Source: an uncultured Tateyamaria sp. (lineage in GTDB: Bacteria; Pseudomonadota; Alphaproteobacteria; Rhodobacterales; Rhodobacteraceae). From it: DNA of 64,000 nt. Where the stretch lies: positions 124,001-188,000 of the forward strand of contig CANMVD010000003.1 of assembly GCA_947501275.1 (NCBI GenBank), in the 5' to 3' direction. Shown here one piece after another: positions 36,230 to 44,854 of this stretch; the stretch's first letter is position 1, and each line of letters begins with the position of its first letter. The notes under the pieces were generated by a model. The model saw nothing but the letters and a program-made list of their open reading frames with translations. It ran no database searches and was not told where the DNA came from. Both the position numbers and the translations under genes were made by a program.

Positions 36230-36939
36230 TGAAACCCATGTCTGTCGTCCTGAAACAGGCGGTGATCCGGCGGCGAGGGACGCAAATCCTCGGCCCGATT
36301 GACATGACTTTGGGCGAGGCCGGGTTCAGCATCGTGATCGGCCCCAATGGGGCGGGCAAAACCTCGCTGCTCAAGGTGCTGCATGGGGTGGAACGGCTGT
36401 CGAGTGGCACTGTCACATGGTCAGTCCCGGACGAAGACGCACGTCAGTCGCAGGCCTATGTGTTTCAAAAACCGATCATGCTGCGACGCTCGGTGCGCCA
36501 GAACCTCGCCTTTCCGCTGCACCTGTTAAAGGTGCCAAAGGCCGAAATCGCTGAGCGGGTGCAGGACTGGTCGGGACGGATCGGGCTGCACGCAGCTTTG
36601 GACCGCCCCGCAACACGCCTGTCTGGTGGCGAACAGCAAAAACTAGCGCTTGCCCGCGCTCTGATCCGCAACCCGCAAGTGCTGTTTCTGGATGAACCCT
36701 GCGCCAATCTCGACGGTCGCTCGACCCGCGAAATCGAAACGCTGTTACTCGCCTCTTATCACGCGGGAACACGCATCATCATGACAACGCATGACCTTGG
36801 GCAGGCGCGACGGCTTGCCAGCGACGTTGTGTTTCTTTTGAATGGGCACGTGCGCGAACAGGCAAGCGCGCAAGCATTCTTTGCCGCGCAACAAAGCGAC
36901 GAAGCCCGCGCGTTTCTCAACGGGGATATCATCGAATGA
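36229..36939 (+). CDS. tupC: Tungstate ABC transporter ATPase
   Basis: 236-residue ABC ATPase with Walker A GPNGAGKTS, signature LSGGEQQKLALARAL, Walker B VLFLDEPCANLD and the switch His in MTTHDLGQA. There is no C-terminal MOP/TOBE domain as in ModC, so no oxyanion feedback domain is built in. ATG 36229 overlaps the tupB stop (TGATG). Ends with a four-base overlap into tupA. Confidence 0.9.
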   Translation: MKPMSVVLKQAVIRRRGTQILGPIDMTLGEAGFSIVIGPNGAGKTSLLKVLHGVERLSSGTVTWSVPDEDARQSQAYVFQKPIMLRRSVRQNLAFPLHLLKVPKAEIAERVQDWSGRIGLHAALDRPATRLSGGEQQKLALARALIRNPQVLFLDEPCANLDGRSTREIETLLLASYHAGTRIIMTTHDLGQARRLASDVVFLLNGHVREQASAQAFFAAQQSDEARAFLNGDIIE

Positions 36940-37733
36940 TCCGCATTTTGACCGCTGTTCTGATCCTGCTGGCGGGGGCTGTGCAGGCCGACACAATGCG
37001 CCTCGCCGTGACAACCAGCTTTCACAATTCGGGCCTTTCAGACGTGCTACTGCCCGCTATTGAAACCGACACCGGCATCGACGTGCAATTGCTGGTGGTT
37101 GGAACCGGGCAGGCCATAAGGTTGGGAGAAGCAGGCGACGTCGACGCAATCCTCGTGCACTCCCGCAAAGCAGAAGACAGGTTTGTCAGCGCTGGCTACG
37201 GCACGCATCGCCGCGAAATCATGTACAACGATTTTGTGTTTATAGGGCCCGCCGCCGATCCCGCCGAAATCGGGGACGCGGGCAGCGCAGTAACCGCCCT
37301 GCAACGGATCAGTCAAAGCAAAGCGCCCTTTGTGAGCCGAGGCGACGACAGCGGAACCCACAAGAAAGAACGCGCGCTGTGGGCCGCCGCAGAGCAGGAC
37401 CCTGCAACCTTCGCAAGCTGGTACAAGGCCGTGGGCGCAGGCATGGGGGCCAGCCTCAATACAGCCTCAGGACTTGGGGCATACATAATGGCGGACCGCG
37501 CGAGTTGGCTCAATTTCGGGAACAAGCAGGATCTGGCGTTGCTGTTTTCCGGGGACCCGGCCCTGTTCAATCAATACGCCTATATTCCGGTCAATCCCGC
37601 ACGCCACAGCCACGTCAAGGCCAGCGCGGCGCTGCAACTGGAAACATGGCTGACCTCGCCCAAGGCCCAGGGCTTGATCGACGGCTATACAATCGGGGGT
37701 GAAACGCTGTTCACTTTCAACGCCACGCCCTGA
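36936..37733 (+). CDS. tupA: Tungstate-binding periplasmic protein
   Basis: 265 residues with a signal peptide (about 1-18, ending VQAD). The oxyanion-binding start is LAVTTSFHNSGL, matching the TTTS-type TupA motif, followed by GTGQAIRLGEAGDVDAILVH and the conserved MYNDFVFIGP. SRGDDSGTHKKE completes the family pattern. TupA proteins prefer tungstate over molybdate. ATG at 36936 overlaps the tupC stop. It is the last gene of the block beginning with DUF3305. Confidence 0.92.
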   Translation: MIRILTAVLILLAGAVQADTMRLAVTTSFHNSGLSDVLLPAIETDTGIDVQLLVVGTGQAIRLGEAGDVDAILVHSRKAEDRFVSAGYGTHRREIMYNDFVFIGPAADPAEIGDAGSAVTALQRISQSKAPFVSRGDDSGTHKKERALWAAAEQDPATFASWYKAVGAGMGASLNTASGLGAYIMADRASWLNFGNKQDLALLFSGDPALFNQYAYIPVNPARHSHVKASAALQLETWLTSPKAQGLIDGYTIGGETLFTFNATP

Positions 37734-37793
37734 CGGGTCGAGCTTGCAACCGTGACCGATTAACCACTCTTGCGAAAAGCTGCTCATGCGACA

Positions 37794-37819
37794 ATGTTTG
37801 TTCTTTCATGAACAAACAT
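37794..37819. promoter_or_regulatory. Palindrome ATGTTTGTTC/GAACAAACAT, likely operator
   Basis: Perfect ten-base arms around a six-base spacer, 46 bases before the start of the MarR-SAT-APSK frame. With the second site at 37832 it shares the GTTC...GAAC half-sites. This arrangement suits autoregulation by the MarR-type regulator encoded next. Confidence 0.6.
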
Positions 37820-37831
37820 CTCGTGACATAC

Positions 37832-37845
37832 GTTCATCCGTGAAC
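37832..37845. promoter_or_regulatory. Second GTTCA/TGAAC palindrome
   Basis: GTTCA and TGAAC separated by four bases, 20 bases before the ATG at 37866 and 12 bases after the larger palindrome. The shared half-site suggests two binding sites for one protein. Confidence 0.55.
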
Positions 37846-37865
37846 AGTAATTCCGAGTCGGACAC

Positions 37866-39944
37866 ATGCGCAGCGCGGCTATCAAAGCCAGTCAGGATAA
37901 TGAGGACCAGCTATTCAAGCTGCTGCGTCAGCTCGACCTTGCGCCAAGTGCTTCGCAACGCGCCATGGCACAGGCCATTGGCGTGTCACTTGGACGGCTC
38001 AACGCGTTGCTGCGCGAGGCCACGACCGCAGGCTTTATCAGCATCAGCAAACAAGACAATCCTGACAAGCGCAAACGCGTCGCCTATGCCCTCACCGCCA
38101 AAGGCGCCGGGGAAAAGAACCGTCTCACGACCCAATTCCTTGCCCGCAAAATGGCCGAATACGACGCGCTCTATTCCGAGCTGATGGGCACCTCTCCCAA
38201 CACGACCTTACTGAAAGACAGGACCAAATTGATGGAACACAACCTCTCTCCGATCCCAGAACTGTACGTCTCGTATGACAGCGCGCAAAAGCTGAAGACC
38301 GAAGCGGCAGAGCTGACGAGCTGGGACCTGACGCCGCGCCAGATCTGCGATCTGGAATTGCTGATGAACGGTGGCTTCAATCCGCTCAAAGGCTTCCTGT
38401 CCGAAGCAGACTACAACAGCGTCGTAGACACGATGCGCACCACCGACGGGCATCTGTGGCCTATGCCTATCACTCTGGATGTGAACGATAAATTCGCAGA
38501 CAGCCTCGAAATTGGCCAAGATATCGCCCTGCGCGACCAAGAGGGCGTGATCCTCGCCACTATGACAGTGACCGACCGCTGGGAACCCAACAAAGCCCAT
38601 GAGGCTGAAATGGTGTTTGGCGCGGATGACGACGCGCATCCGGCCGTGAACTACCTGCACAATCAGGCAGGCAAAATCTACCTTGGCGGACCCGTCACAG
38701 GCATCCAACAGCCGGTGCATTACGATTTCCGCGCCCGCCGCGACACACCCAACGAGTTGCGCGCTTACTTCCGCAAAATGGGATGGCGCAAGGTGGTTGC
38801 GTTCCAGACCCGCAACCCGCTGCACCGCGCGCACCAGGAACTGACGTTCCGCGCTGCGCGTGAAGCACAGGCAAACCTTCTGATCCACCCTGTTGTAGGT
38901 CTGACCAAACCCGGCGACGTCGATCACTTCACCCGCGTGCGCTGCTACGAGGCAGTGCTCGACAAATACCCGCAGGCCACAACCTCCATGTCGCTACTGA
39001 ACCTCGCCATGCGTATGGCAGGCCCACGCGAGGCAGTCTGGCACGGGCTGATCCGCAAAAACCACGGCTGCACCCACTTCATCGTTGGCCGTGACCACGC
39101 AGGCCCCGGCAAGAACTCTGCCGGTGAAGATTTCTATGGCCCCTATGACGCGCAGGACCTGTTCCGCGAACATCAGGAAGAAATGGGCATCGAAATGGTC
39201 GACTTCAAACACATGGTCTGGGTGCAGGAACGCGCCCAATACGAGGCCATTGACGAGATCAAGGACAAGGATGACATCACCATCCTCAACATCTCGGGCA
39301 CCGAATTGCGCCGTCGTCTGGCCGAAGGTCTGGAAATCCCGGAATGGTTCTCTTTTCCCGAGGTCGTCAAGGAACTGCGCCGCACCAAACCACCACGCAG
39401 CCAGCAAGGCTTTACTGTGTTCTTCACAGGCTTCTCCGGCTCCGGCAAATCCACCATCGCCAACGCGCTGATGGTGAAACTGATGGAGATGGGCGGGCGT
39501 CCCGTGACGCTGCTCGATGGCGACATCGTGCGCAAGAACCTGTCCTCGGAACTAGGTTTCAGCAAAGAGCACCGCGACCTCAACATCCGCCGCATCGGCT
39601 ATGTTGCTTCTGAGATCACCAAGAATGGTGGCATCGCGATCTGTGCACCCATCGCGCCCTATGCAACGACACGCCGGGCCGTGCGCGAAGACATCGAAGC
39701 CTTCGGTGCCTTTGTCGAGGTCCACGTGGCCACCTCAATCGAGGAATGCGAACGCCGCGACCGCAAGGGCCTCTATAAGCTGGCACGCGAAGGCAAGATC
39801 AAAGAGTTCACAGGCATCTCCGATCCCTATGACGTGCCCGCGAACCCCGAACTGAGCGTCGAGACCGAGAATGTGGACGTGGACAACTGCGCCCATCAGG
39901 TCTTGCTCAAACTGGAAAGCATGGGTCTGATCGCGGCTGAATAA
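37866..39944 (+). CDS. MarR-type (EPS-associated) regulator fused in frame to bifunctional sulfate adenylyltransferase/APS kinase
   Basis: One open frame of 692 codons. Residues 1-110 are a winged-helix MarR domain of the exopolysaccharide-associated type (SQRAMAQAIGVSLGRLNALLREA). From about 124, ATP sulfurylase follows, with H320 and H323 in RNPLHRAH and GRDHAG. APS kinase lies at about 515-692, with P-loop GFSGSGKST (K528). The enzyme half makes PAPS from sulfate. An internal ATG at 38232 (codon 123), eight bases after AGGA, is where stand-alone homologues begin, so free SAT-APSK may also be made. TGATG occurs there in another frame, so a one-base error splitting two genes is a real alternative. 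Confidence 0.85.
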   Translation: MRSAAIKASQDNEDQLFKLLRQLDLAPSASQRAMAQAIGVSLGRLNALLREATTAGFISISKQDNPDKRKRVAYALTAKGAGEKNRLTTQFLARKMAEYDALYSELMGTSPNTTLLKDRTKLMEHNLSPIPELYVSYDSAQKLKTEAAELTSWDLTPRQICDLELLMNGGFNPLKGFLSEADYNSVVDTMRTTDGHLWPMPITLDVNDKFADSLEIGQDIALRDQEGVILATMTVTDRWEPNKAHEAEMVFGADDDAHPAVNYLHNQAGKIYLGGPVTGIQQPVHYDFRARRDTPNELRAYFRKMGWRKVVAFQTRNPLHRAHQELTFRAAREAQANLLIHPVVGLTKPGDVDHFTRVRCYEAVLDKYPQATTSMSLLNLAMRMAGPREAVWHGLIRKNHGCTHFIVGRDHAGPGKNSAGEDFYGPYDAQDLFREHQEEMGIEMVDFKHMVWVQERAQYEAIDEIKDKDDITILNISGTELRRRLAEGLEIPEWFSFPEVVKELRRTKPPRSQQGFTVFFTGFSGSGKSTIANALMVKLMEMGGRPVTLLDGDIVRKNLSSELGFSKEHRDLNIRRIGYVASEITKNGGIAICAPIAPYATTRRAVREDIEAFGAFVEVHVATSIEECERRDRKGLYKLAREGKIKEFTGISDPYDVPANPELSVETENVDVDNCAHQVLLKLESMGLIAAE

Positions 39945-39957
39945 ACCGTGTGACAGG

Positions 39958-39977
39958 GGCGCACCAAAGGGTGCGCC
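39958..39977 (+). terminator. First hairpin after SAT-APSK
   Basis: GGCGCACC and GGTGCGCC pair with a four-base loop, 13 bases after the stop, followed by TTA. It is the first of two tandem hairpins. Confidence 0.55.
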
Positions 39978-39994
39978 TTACAAACTGCTTGCAA

Positions 39995-40022
39995 AAAAGG
40001 CGCATCCGACGATGCGCCTTTT
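39995..40022. terminator. Bidirectional intrinsic terminator
   Basis: AAAAGGCGCATC and GATGCGCCTTTT form 12 perfect pairs with a four-base loop, so T-runs follow on both strands. It separates SAT-APSK from the convergent phzF operon. The about 100 bases after it hold nothing recognisable. Confidence 0.8.
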
Positions 40023-40128
40023 GACTTCTGCGTCCACTGATTTAATCAAACCAATCGTGCACAAGGTTTGACACTCTTAACGCGGCGTCCTCATCCACAT
40101 AAATACAGGACGATGCAGACGGTCAGGC

Positions 40129-40998
40129 TCAAAGGTGCAAAACACCGCTCATCAACACATGTGCAGCCCCTTGCACCACGACGCCGGTGATCGCATCACG
40201 CGGTCCCAAGACCTCTACCTGCGCCTGCCCGGGGCGGCCCAATCCATGACCCTGCTCAGCTAAAAAGCGTGGTTCGGTAATCAACCCTTCGGCCCAAAGG
40301 TAAGATGCCATAGCCCCCGTTGCCGACCCGGTGAACGGATCTTCCGGCGGGTTAGGAGGGCTCATCAGCAGGCGCGAAAACGTATCACCTTGTGCCGTTG
40401 CGCCCTCCAACGTGACCCAGAACGGCTCCATCACATCCGTCCCGTAAACGCCCAGTCCATCAAGGTAAGAGCGGAAGGCGGGCATGTCGATCTGCACCCG
40501 CTCCAGCGTCGCGCGGTCCTTTACAACAGTGATGCAGAACGGCAATCCGGTGGACACGACACGGGGTGGGCTCACAATGTCCGTGGCCGATATGCCTCCT
40601 ACCGCAGCGACGACACTGGCATCCACACGGTCCCCGAAGGCGGGTGCAATCTGGGTCATTTTCACAATGTTTCCAGAAACTTCGACAGGGACAATTCCCG
40701 CACCGGTCTCAAGTGTCAGCGCCCCATCCGAAATCAAATCCCGATGGCGCAGAGCGGCGACTGTAGCCACGGTCGGATGACCCGCAAAGGGGATCTCGCG
40801 CCCCGCCAGGAAATAGCGCACGCGGATGTCCGCCAGATCTGATGGCCCCGTAAACGTACATTCGACCAGAGAAGTCTCGCGCACAAAGGCCATGCACACC
40901 TCGTCTGGCAAGGCCGCCCCCTGATGCACCACCGCGCAGCCATTGCCGCCAAACGGGACATCGCTGAAGGCGTCGACCCAATCCACATCATAGCTCAT
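40129..40998 (-). CDS. PhzF family isomerase/epimerase-like protein
   Basis: 289-residue two-domain protein of the diaminopimelate-epimerase fold. The PhzF catalytic Glu is E46 in ETSLVECTF; IPFAGHPTVATVAAL and DPFTGSATGAMASYL are the other family signatures. In this setting it is not a phenazine gene, as no phz genes are present; the substrate is unknown. ATG overlaps the stop of the peptidase gene (ATGA). Last gene of the Hsp20-DUF1150-peptidase-PhzF operon. Confidence 0.87.
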   Translation of the reverse strand: MSYDVDWVDAFSDVPFGGNGCAVVHQGAALPDEVCMAFVRETSLVECTFTGPSDLADIRVRYFLAGREIPFAGHPTVATVAALRHRDLISDGALTLETGAGIVPVEVSGNIVKMTQIAPAFGDRVDASVVAAVGGISATDIVSPPRVVSTGLPFCITVVKDRATLERVQIDMPAFRSYLDGLGVYGTDVMEPFWVTLEGATAQGDTFSRLLMSPPNPPEDPFTGSATGAMASYLWAEGLITEPRFLAEQGHGLGRPGQAQVEVLGPRDAITGVVVQGAAHVLMSGVLHL

Positions 40999-42059
40999 TC
41001 CGCAGTCCTCCCATAGCGGCGAGCGGCACCGTAATCGCGACGAACCTCCTCAAAATCCTGCATAAATTCCTGCACTCCCATATCAAAAGCGGCGATAAAT
41101 GCGTCCTGACGGCTCAGCCCGCGCCCCAATCCACGAAAATACTCAAAGCCAGCATTGGTCCCATGTGCCTGCACCAGCATATAGGCGGCAAAACGGGCCA
41201 CACCGTAGGCCTCGGGGCTGTCCACGCTGCCCGTCGCGTCCAGATCTGCAAGCGTCAGGCGGCTGCGTCTGGCGCGCGATTGCAGATCAAACAGCGCGGT
41301 CCCGTCTGTCTCAAGCGATCCGGTTTTGAATTGCCATTCGACCACTTCGGCCAACCCTTCGACCATCCAGTCCGGGCCAAAAACCCATTCCTCCCCAACG
41401 CGTTGAGGAGGATCATCAGCCGCAAACGCATATTGAACCTGATGGGTGTATTCATGCACAGCGATGGGGCGCAATTGAGTTAGCCTGTCCCGCTCCATTC
41501 CACCTGGCCAGCAAAACATCATATAGCCGCGATTCGCGGCGCCACCGATCTTTGCGCCTTGGCACAATCGACCCGCATCAAGCACACGACTGCGCGACCC
41601 GCGCCCACGCGCGCGCAATAAATCATCAATTGCTGGCTCGAAAAATGCAGGTGTGCCCGCCCCGATCAAGGCGACACGTGTGGCCAACTCGATCCCATAT
41701 GTATCGCGAAAGAAGGCACGCACGACGGTATCTGTCTCGGTTAAAATAGCCCGCTCTTCGGAGCTCGGTGCGATGATCTCCGGGGGGATATCACTGGGCC
41801 AGAAGGCCCGTAATTGCGGATCACGCATGCCCAAGTCACGACACCACGACATCGCGGTGCGCCTTTGCAGAGGCGGAAATTCAGAAGTGTCCTGCACGTT
41901 CTTGGCTGCATCACGCACTGGCGGGCGCATGGTGCCATCCGCTGCGCCCGGCTCAAATCCCAGTATATTCAATTGGTTCTGCAGGCACGCAACGCCTTCC
42001 TGCGCGATCAATGGGCCAGCCCCCAGCCAAAGGCCAAGGGCCAGCGCAACTGCGCGCAT
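40995..42059 (-). CDS. Exported putative zinc metallopeptidase with HEYTH motif
   Basis: 354 residues with a signal peptide (about 1-19, ending LIAQ). Residues about 25-80 resemble a peptidoglycan-binding-like helical domain (LNILGFEPGAADGTMRPPV). The zinc site HEYTH is at 202-206 and a plausible third ligand E234 lies in VEGLAE, as in gluzincins. Substrate unknown. ATG 42059 is preferred: it overlaps the DUF1150 stop by one base, while the codon before it is TTG. Confidence 0.7.
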   Translation of the reverse strand: MRAVALALGLWLGAGPLIAQEGVACLQNQLNILGFEPGAADGTMRPPVRDAAKNVQDTSEFPPLQRRTAMSWCRDLGMRDPQLRAFWPSDIPPEIIAPSSEERAILTETDTVVRAFFRDTYGIELATRVALIGAGTPAFFEPAIDDLLRARGRGSRSRVLDAGRLCQGAKIGGAANRGYMMFCWPGGMERDRLTQLRPIAVHEYTHQVQYAFAADDPPQRVGEEWVFGPDWMVEGLAEVVEWQFKTGSLETDGTALFDLQSRARRSRLTLADLDATGSVDSPEAYGVARFAAYMLVQAHGTNAGFEYFRGLGRGLSRQDAFIAAFDMGVQEFMQDFEEVRRDYGAARRYGRTAE

Positions 42060-42283
42060 CAATGCAACGGCTGTGGGGCGTAGTCATTCTCGCGCGCCAA
42101 CGCAAAGGCCAGTTTTCGGTTGGCGACCAGCGCCAATTGCTGTCCTTCGGCGTCATGAACAGCAAAAAGCTGTTCCAGATCTCCGGCCTGCTCCTGCACT
42201 TCTTGTGGCAGGGCCTGCACTGAGATGGGTTTTACATAAACCATGCGGCCAACATCGGCGTTCAGATCAAAAAGAGGGGTCAT
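42059..42283 (-). CDS. DUF1150 family protein
   Basis: 74-residue alphaproteobacterial protein (GRMVYVKPISVQALP, LFAVHDAEGQQLALVANRKLAF). It starts four bases after the Hsp20 gene, its usual partner, behind AGGAAAGGA. Function unknown; the pairing suggests a role in heat stress. Confidence 0.85.
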   Translation of the reverse strand: MTPLFDLNADVGRMVYVKPISVQALPQEVQEQAGDLEQLFAVHDAEGQQLALVANRKLAFALARENDYAPQPLH

Positions 42284-42286
42284 GGC

Positions 42287-42697
42287 TTATCCTTTCCTGA
42301 TAGAGATGGTCTGTACGATCGTTTCTGGTTTGGCCCGCGTCAGGTCTATGTGCAGCAAGCCGTTTTCCATGATGGCCTCCCCCACTTCGACCCCGTCCGC
42401 CAAAACAAAGCTCCGCTGGAATTGGCGCGCGGCAATACCGCGGTGCAGAAACACCCGCTCGACTGCATCCTCGCCGTGACGGCCCCGGATGACCAGTTGG
42501 CGGTCTTCAACAGTGATAGACAGATCCTCCTCTGCAAATCCGGCCACAGCCAGCGTGATGCGATACGAGTAGTCCGATGTCTGTTCGATATTGAACGGCG
42601 GATAGCCTTCGGCGCCTTTGGCCGTGCGTTCCAGTAGCCGTTCAAGTTGCTCAAACCCAAGCATATGTGGGTATGAGGCGAGAGTCATTTTTGTCAT
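42287..42697 (-). CDS. Small heat-shock protein, Hsp20 family
   Basis: 136-residue alpha-crystallin-domain chaperone that holds unfolding proteins. The domain runs from about 33 to 125 (PPFNIEQTSDYSYRITLAVAGF, VFLHRGIAARQFQRSFVLADGVEV, ENGLLHIDL), of the IbpA type. Start at ATG 42697 with AAGGACG upstream; the frame continues upstream without a site. First gene of a four-gene operon. Confidence 0.9.
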   Translation of the reverse strand: MTKMTLASYPHMLGFEQLERLLERTAKGAEGYPPFNIEQTSDYSYRITLAVAGFAEEDLSITVEDRQLVIRGRHGEDAVERVFLHRGIAARQFQRSFVLADGVEVGEAIMENGLLHIDLTRAKPETIVQTISIRKG

Positions 42698-42852
42698 GCG
42701 ACACGTCCTTTGGATCAAGCGACAGTCAGTGCCCGCCCCTGTGTCGGCGACGAACGTGATAAATATGGGCAGAAACCATGACCATAACAAGGTCTATGCG
42801 CATCGCATCAGCGTGATTATATTGAAGATCTGCAACTATTTGGAATCACACC

Positions 42853-43077
42853 ATGAACGCCCCGACTGACATCTCGATGAAAACGGATGACGTGTTGCGC
42901 GTTGAATTGGCTGTGTTTCAGCGCGAGCATCGTGACCTTGATGACGCCATCCGCGCGCTGCAGGACAAAGGCACATCGGATCAACTGACCATCCAGCGGC
43001 TGAAGAAACGCAAGCTGATGCTCAAGGACAAGATTGCAAATATCGAAGACCGCCTGACGCCCGACATCATCGCCTGA
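42853..43077 (+). CDS. YdcH (DUF465) family protein
   Basis: 74-residue helical protein (EHRDLDDAIRALQDKGTSDQLTIQRLKKRKLMLKDKI contains the family core QREHRDLDDAI and RLKKRKLMLKD). Forms coiled coils; function unknown. It is divergent from hsp20, across 155 bases, and upstream of purE with a 213-base gap that holds no gene. Confidence 0.85.
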   Translation: MNAPTDISMKTDDVLRVELAVFQREHRDLDDAIRALQDKGTSDQLTIQRLKKRKLMLKDKIANIEDRLTPDIIA

Positions 43078-43290
43078 GCATACGCAGGGCCGATATCCGC
43101 CCAGTCCGAGAAATGCGCACGCTCACAGCGATTTGCGCGCCTTGAGGGTCCTTGCTTGCTGCTTTTTGCCCCATGATCGCAGCACGTTCTTCGAGGCGGG
43201 ATCGCATGCCCCGGATCACGCACCCAGCCCATTGCCACGCAAGGCGATCTGGCTATAGTGCGCGCTTTCCAAACAAGGCGTGTTTCAGTC

Positions 43291-43785
43291 ATGACATCCC
43301 CCACCCCTTCCGTCGGAATCATCATGGGCAGCCAGTCCGACTGGCCCACCATGCGTGAAGCAGCCGATATGTTGGATCAGCTCAAGGTCCCCTATGAAAC
43401 GCGGATCGTGTCGGCCCACCGCACACCGGACCGGTTGTGGGAATACGGCAAGTCAGCTGCTGACAGGGGACTGAAGGTGATCATTGCGGGGGCTGGCGGC
43501 GCCGCCCACCTGCCCGGCATGATGGCATCCAAGACGCGCGTGCCGGTGATCGGCGTGCCGGTCCAGACAAAGGCCCTGTCCGGGGTGGACAGTCTTTATT
43601 CCATTGTGCAGATGCCGCGCGGCTATCCCGTTGCAACCATGGCCATCGGCAGCGCCGGAGCTGCCAATGCCGGGCTTATGGCCGCCGGTATTCTCGCCAC
43701 CAGCGACGTGGATCTGGCAGAACGGCTGGACGCATGGCGCGCGGCGCTGTCTGCCTCAATTCCGGAGGTACCTGTAGATGACTAA
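43291..43785 (+). CDS. purE: N5-carboxyaminoimidazole ribonucleotide mutase
   Basis: 164 residues, class I PurE of purine synthesis, converting N5-CAIR to CAIR. Family landmarks: [42 protein letters not shown]. Start at ATG 43291; the frame extends upstream without a site. It overlaps purK by eight bases. Confidence 0.95.
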   Translation: MTSPTPSVGIIMGSQSDWPTMREAADMLDQLKVPYETRIVSAHRTPDRLWEYGKSAADRGLKVIIAGAGGAAHLPGMMASKTRVPVIGVPVQTKALSGVDSLYSIVQMPRGYPVATMAIGSAGAANAGLMAAGILATSDVDLAERLDAWRAALSASIPEVPVDD

Positions 43786-44845
43786 GCCTCTGGCGCCCGG
43801 CGCAACCATCGGCATTCTTGGTGGTGGTCAGTTGGGGCGCATGTTGTCCGTCGCAGCAGCCCGCCTTGGGTTTCGTACACATATCTTCGAACCCGGCGCG
43901 CAGCCCCCTGCGGCAGATGTTGCACATGCCGTGACAACCGCCGCCTACGAGGACAACGACGCCCTGTTTGCCTTTGCCACCAGCGTCGATGTGATCACCT
44001 ATGAATTCGAAAACATCCCGACCCTGACCCTGGACGCCCTCGAAGATCACGCGCCCATCCGCCCCGGGCGCGAAGCCTTGCGCGTCAGTCAGGATCGTTT
44101 GGTTGAAAAGGATTTCCTCACGGGTCTTGGCCTCAAGACCGCGCCATATGCGGATGTGCCGGATCTGCCTGCTCTTGCGACCGCCTTGGCACAATTCGGT
44201 ACGCCGGCGATCCTGAAAACGCGGCGTCTGGGCTACGACGGCAAGGGGCAGGTTCGCATCACGGATGCCACCGAAACAGCCGCCGCCTTTGACGCCATGC
44301 AAGGGGCGGACGCGATCCTCGAAGGGTTTGTTGCGTTCAGTCACGAGGTATCTGTCATTGCCGCGCGGGGATTGGACGGTGCAGTGGCCTGTTTCGATCC
44401 TGGCGAAAACGTTCATGTAAACGGGATCCTTAGCACCACGACCGTGCCTGCGACCCTGTCCGCAAGCCAACGTACGGATGCAATCCTGCTGGCTGCCAAC
44501 ATCCTGAATGCGTTGGATTATGTGGGTGTCATGGGGGTCGAGCTATTCGTCACACCGCAGGGTCTGGTCGTGAACGAGATCGCGCCACGGGTGCACAATT
44601 CCGGCCATTGGACACAAAACGGCTGTGCGGTGGATCAGTTCGAACAACACATCCGCGCCGTGGCCGGTTGGCCGCTTGGCGATGGCCAGCGGGTTGTCGA
44701 TGTGGTGATGGAAAACCTGATCGGTGACGACATGGATCGTGTGGCAGATATCGCAGGCGAACGGGATGCCGCGCTACATCTCTATGGCAAGGCCGAGGCG
44801 CGTCCCGGTCGCAAAATGGGTCACGTGAATCGCATCAAACGCTGA
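43778..44845 (+). CDS. purK: N5-carboxyaminoimidazole ribonucleotide synthase
   Basis: 355-residue ATP-grasp enzyme that carboxylates AIR with bicarbonate and ATP, partner of PurE. N-terminal [11 protein letters not shown], the [14 protein letters not shown]-grasp loop, and ENIPTLTLD are characteristic, as is [17 protein letters not shown]. Overlaps purE by eight bases and converges on phnM with a nine-base gap. Confidence 0.95.
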   Translation: MTKPLAPGATIGILGGGQLGRMLSVAAARLGFRTHIFEPGAQPPAADVAHAVTTAAYEDNDALFAFATSVDVITYEFENIPTLTLDALEDHAPIRPGREALRVSQDRLVEKDFLTGLGLKTAPYADVPDLPALATALAQFGTPAILKTRRLGYDGKGQVRITDATETAAAFDAMQGADAILEGFVAFSHEVSVIAARGLDGAVACFDPGENVHVNGILSTTTVPATLSASQRTDAILLAANILNALDYVGVMGVELFVTPQGLVVNEIAPRVHNSGHWTQNGCAVDQFEQHIRAVAGWPLGDGQRVVDVVMENLIGDDMDRVADIAGERDAALHLYGKAEARPGRKMGHVNRIKR

Positions 44846-44854
44846 CGCGAACGA

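Noticed and set aside
40129-40998. Phenazine biosynthesis
   Set aside because: Only a PhzF-family protein is present; no phzA-E or G genes are nearby, and PhzF homologues are widespread outside phenazine pathways.
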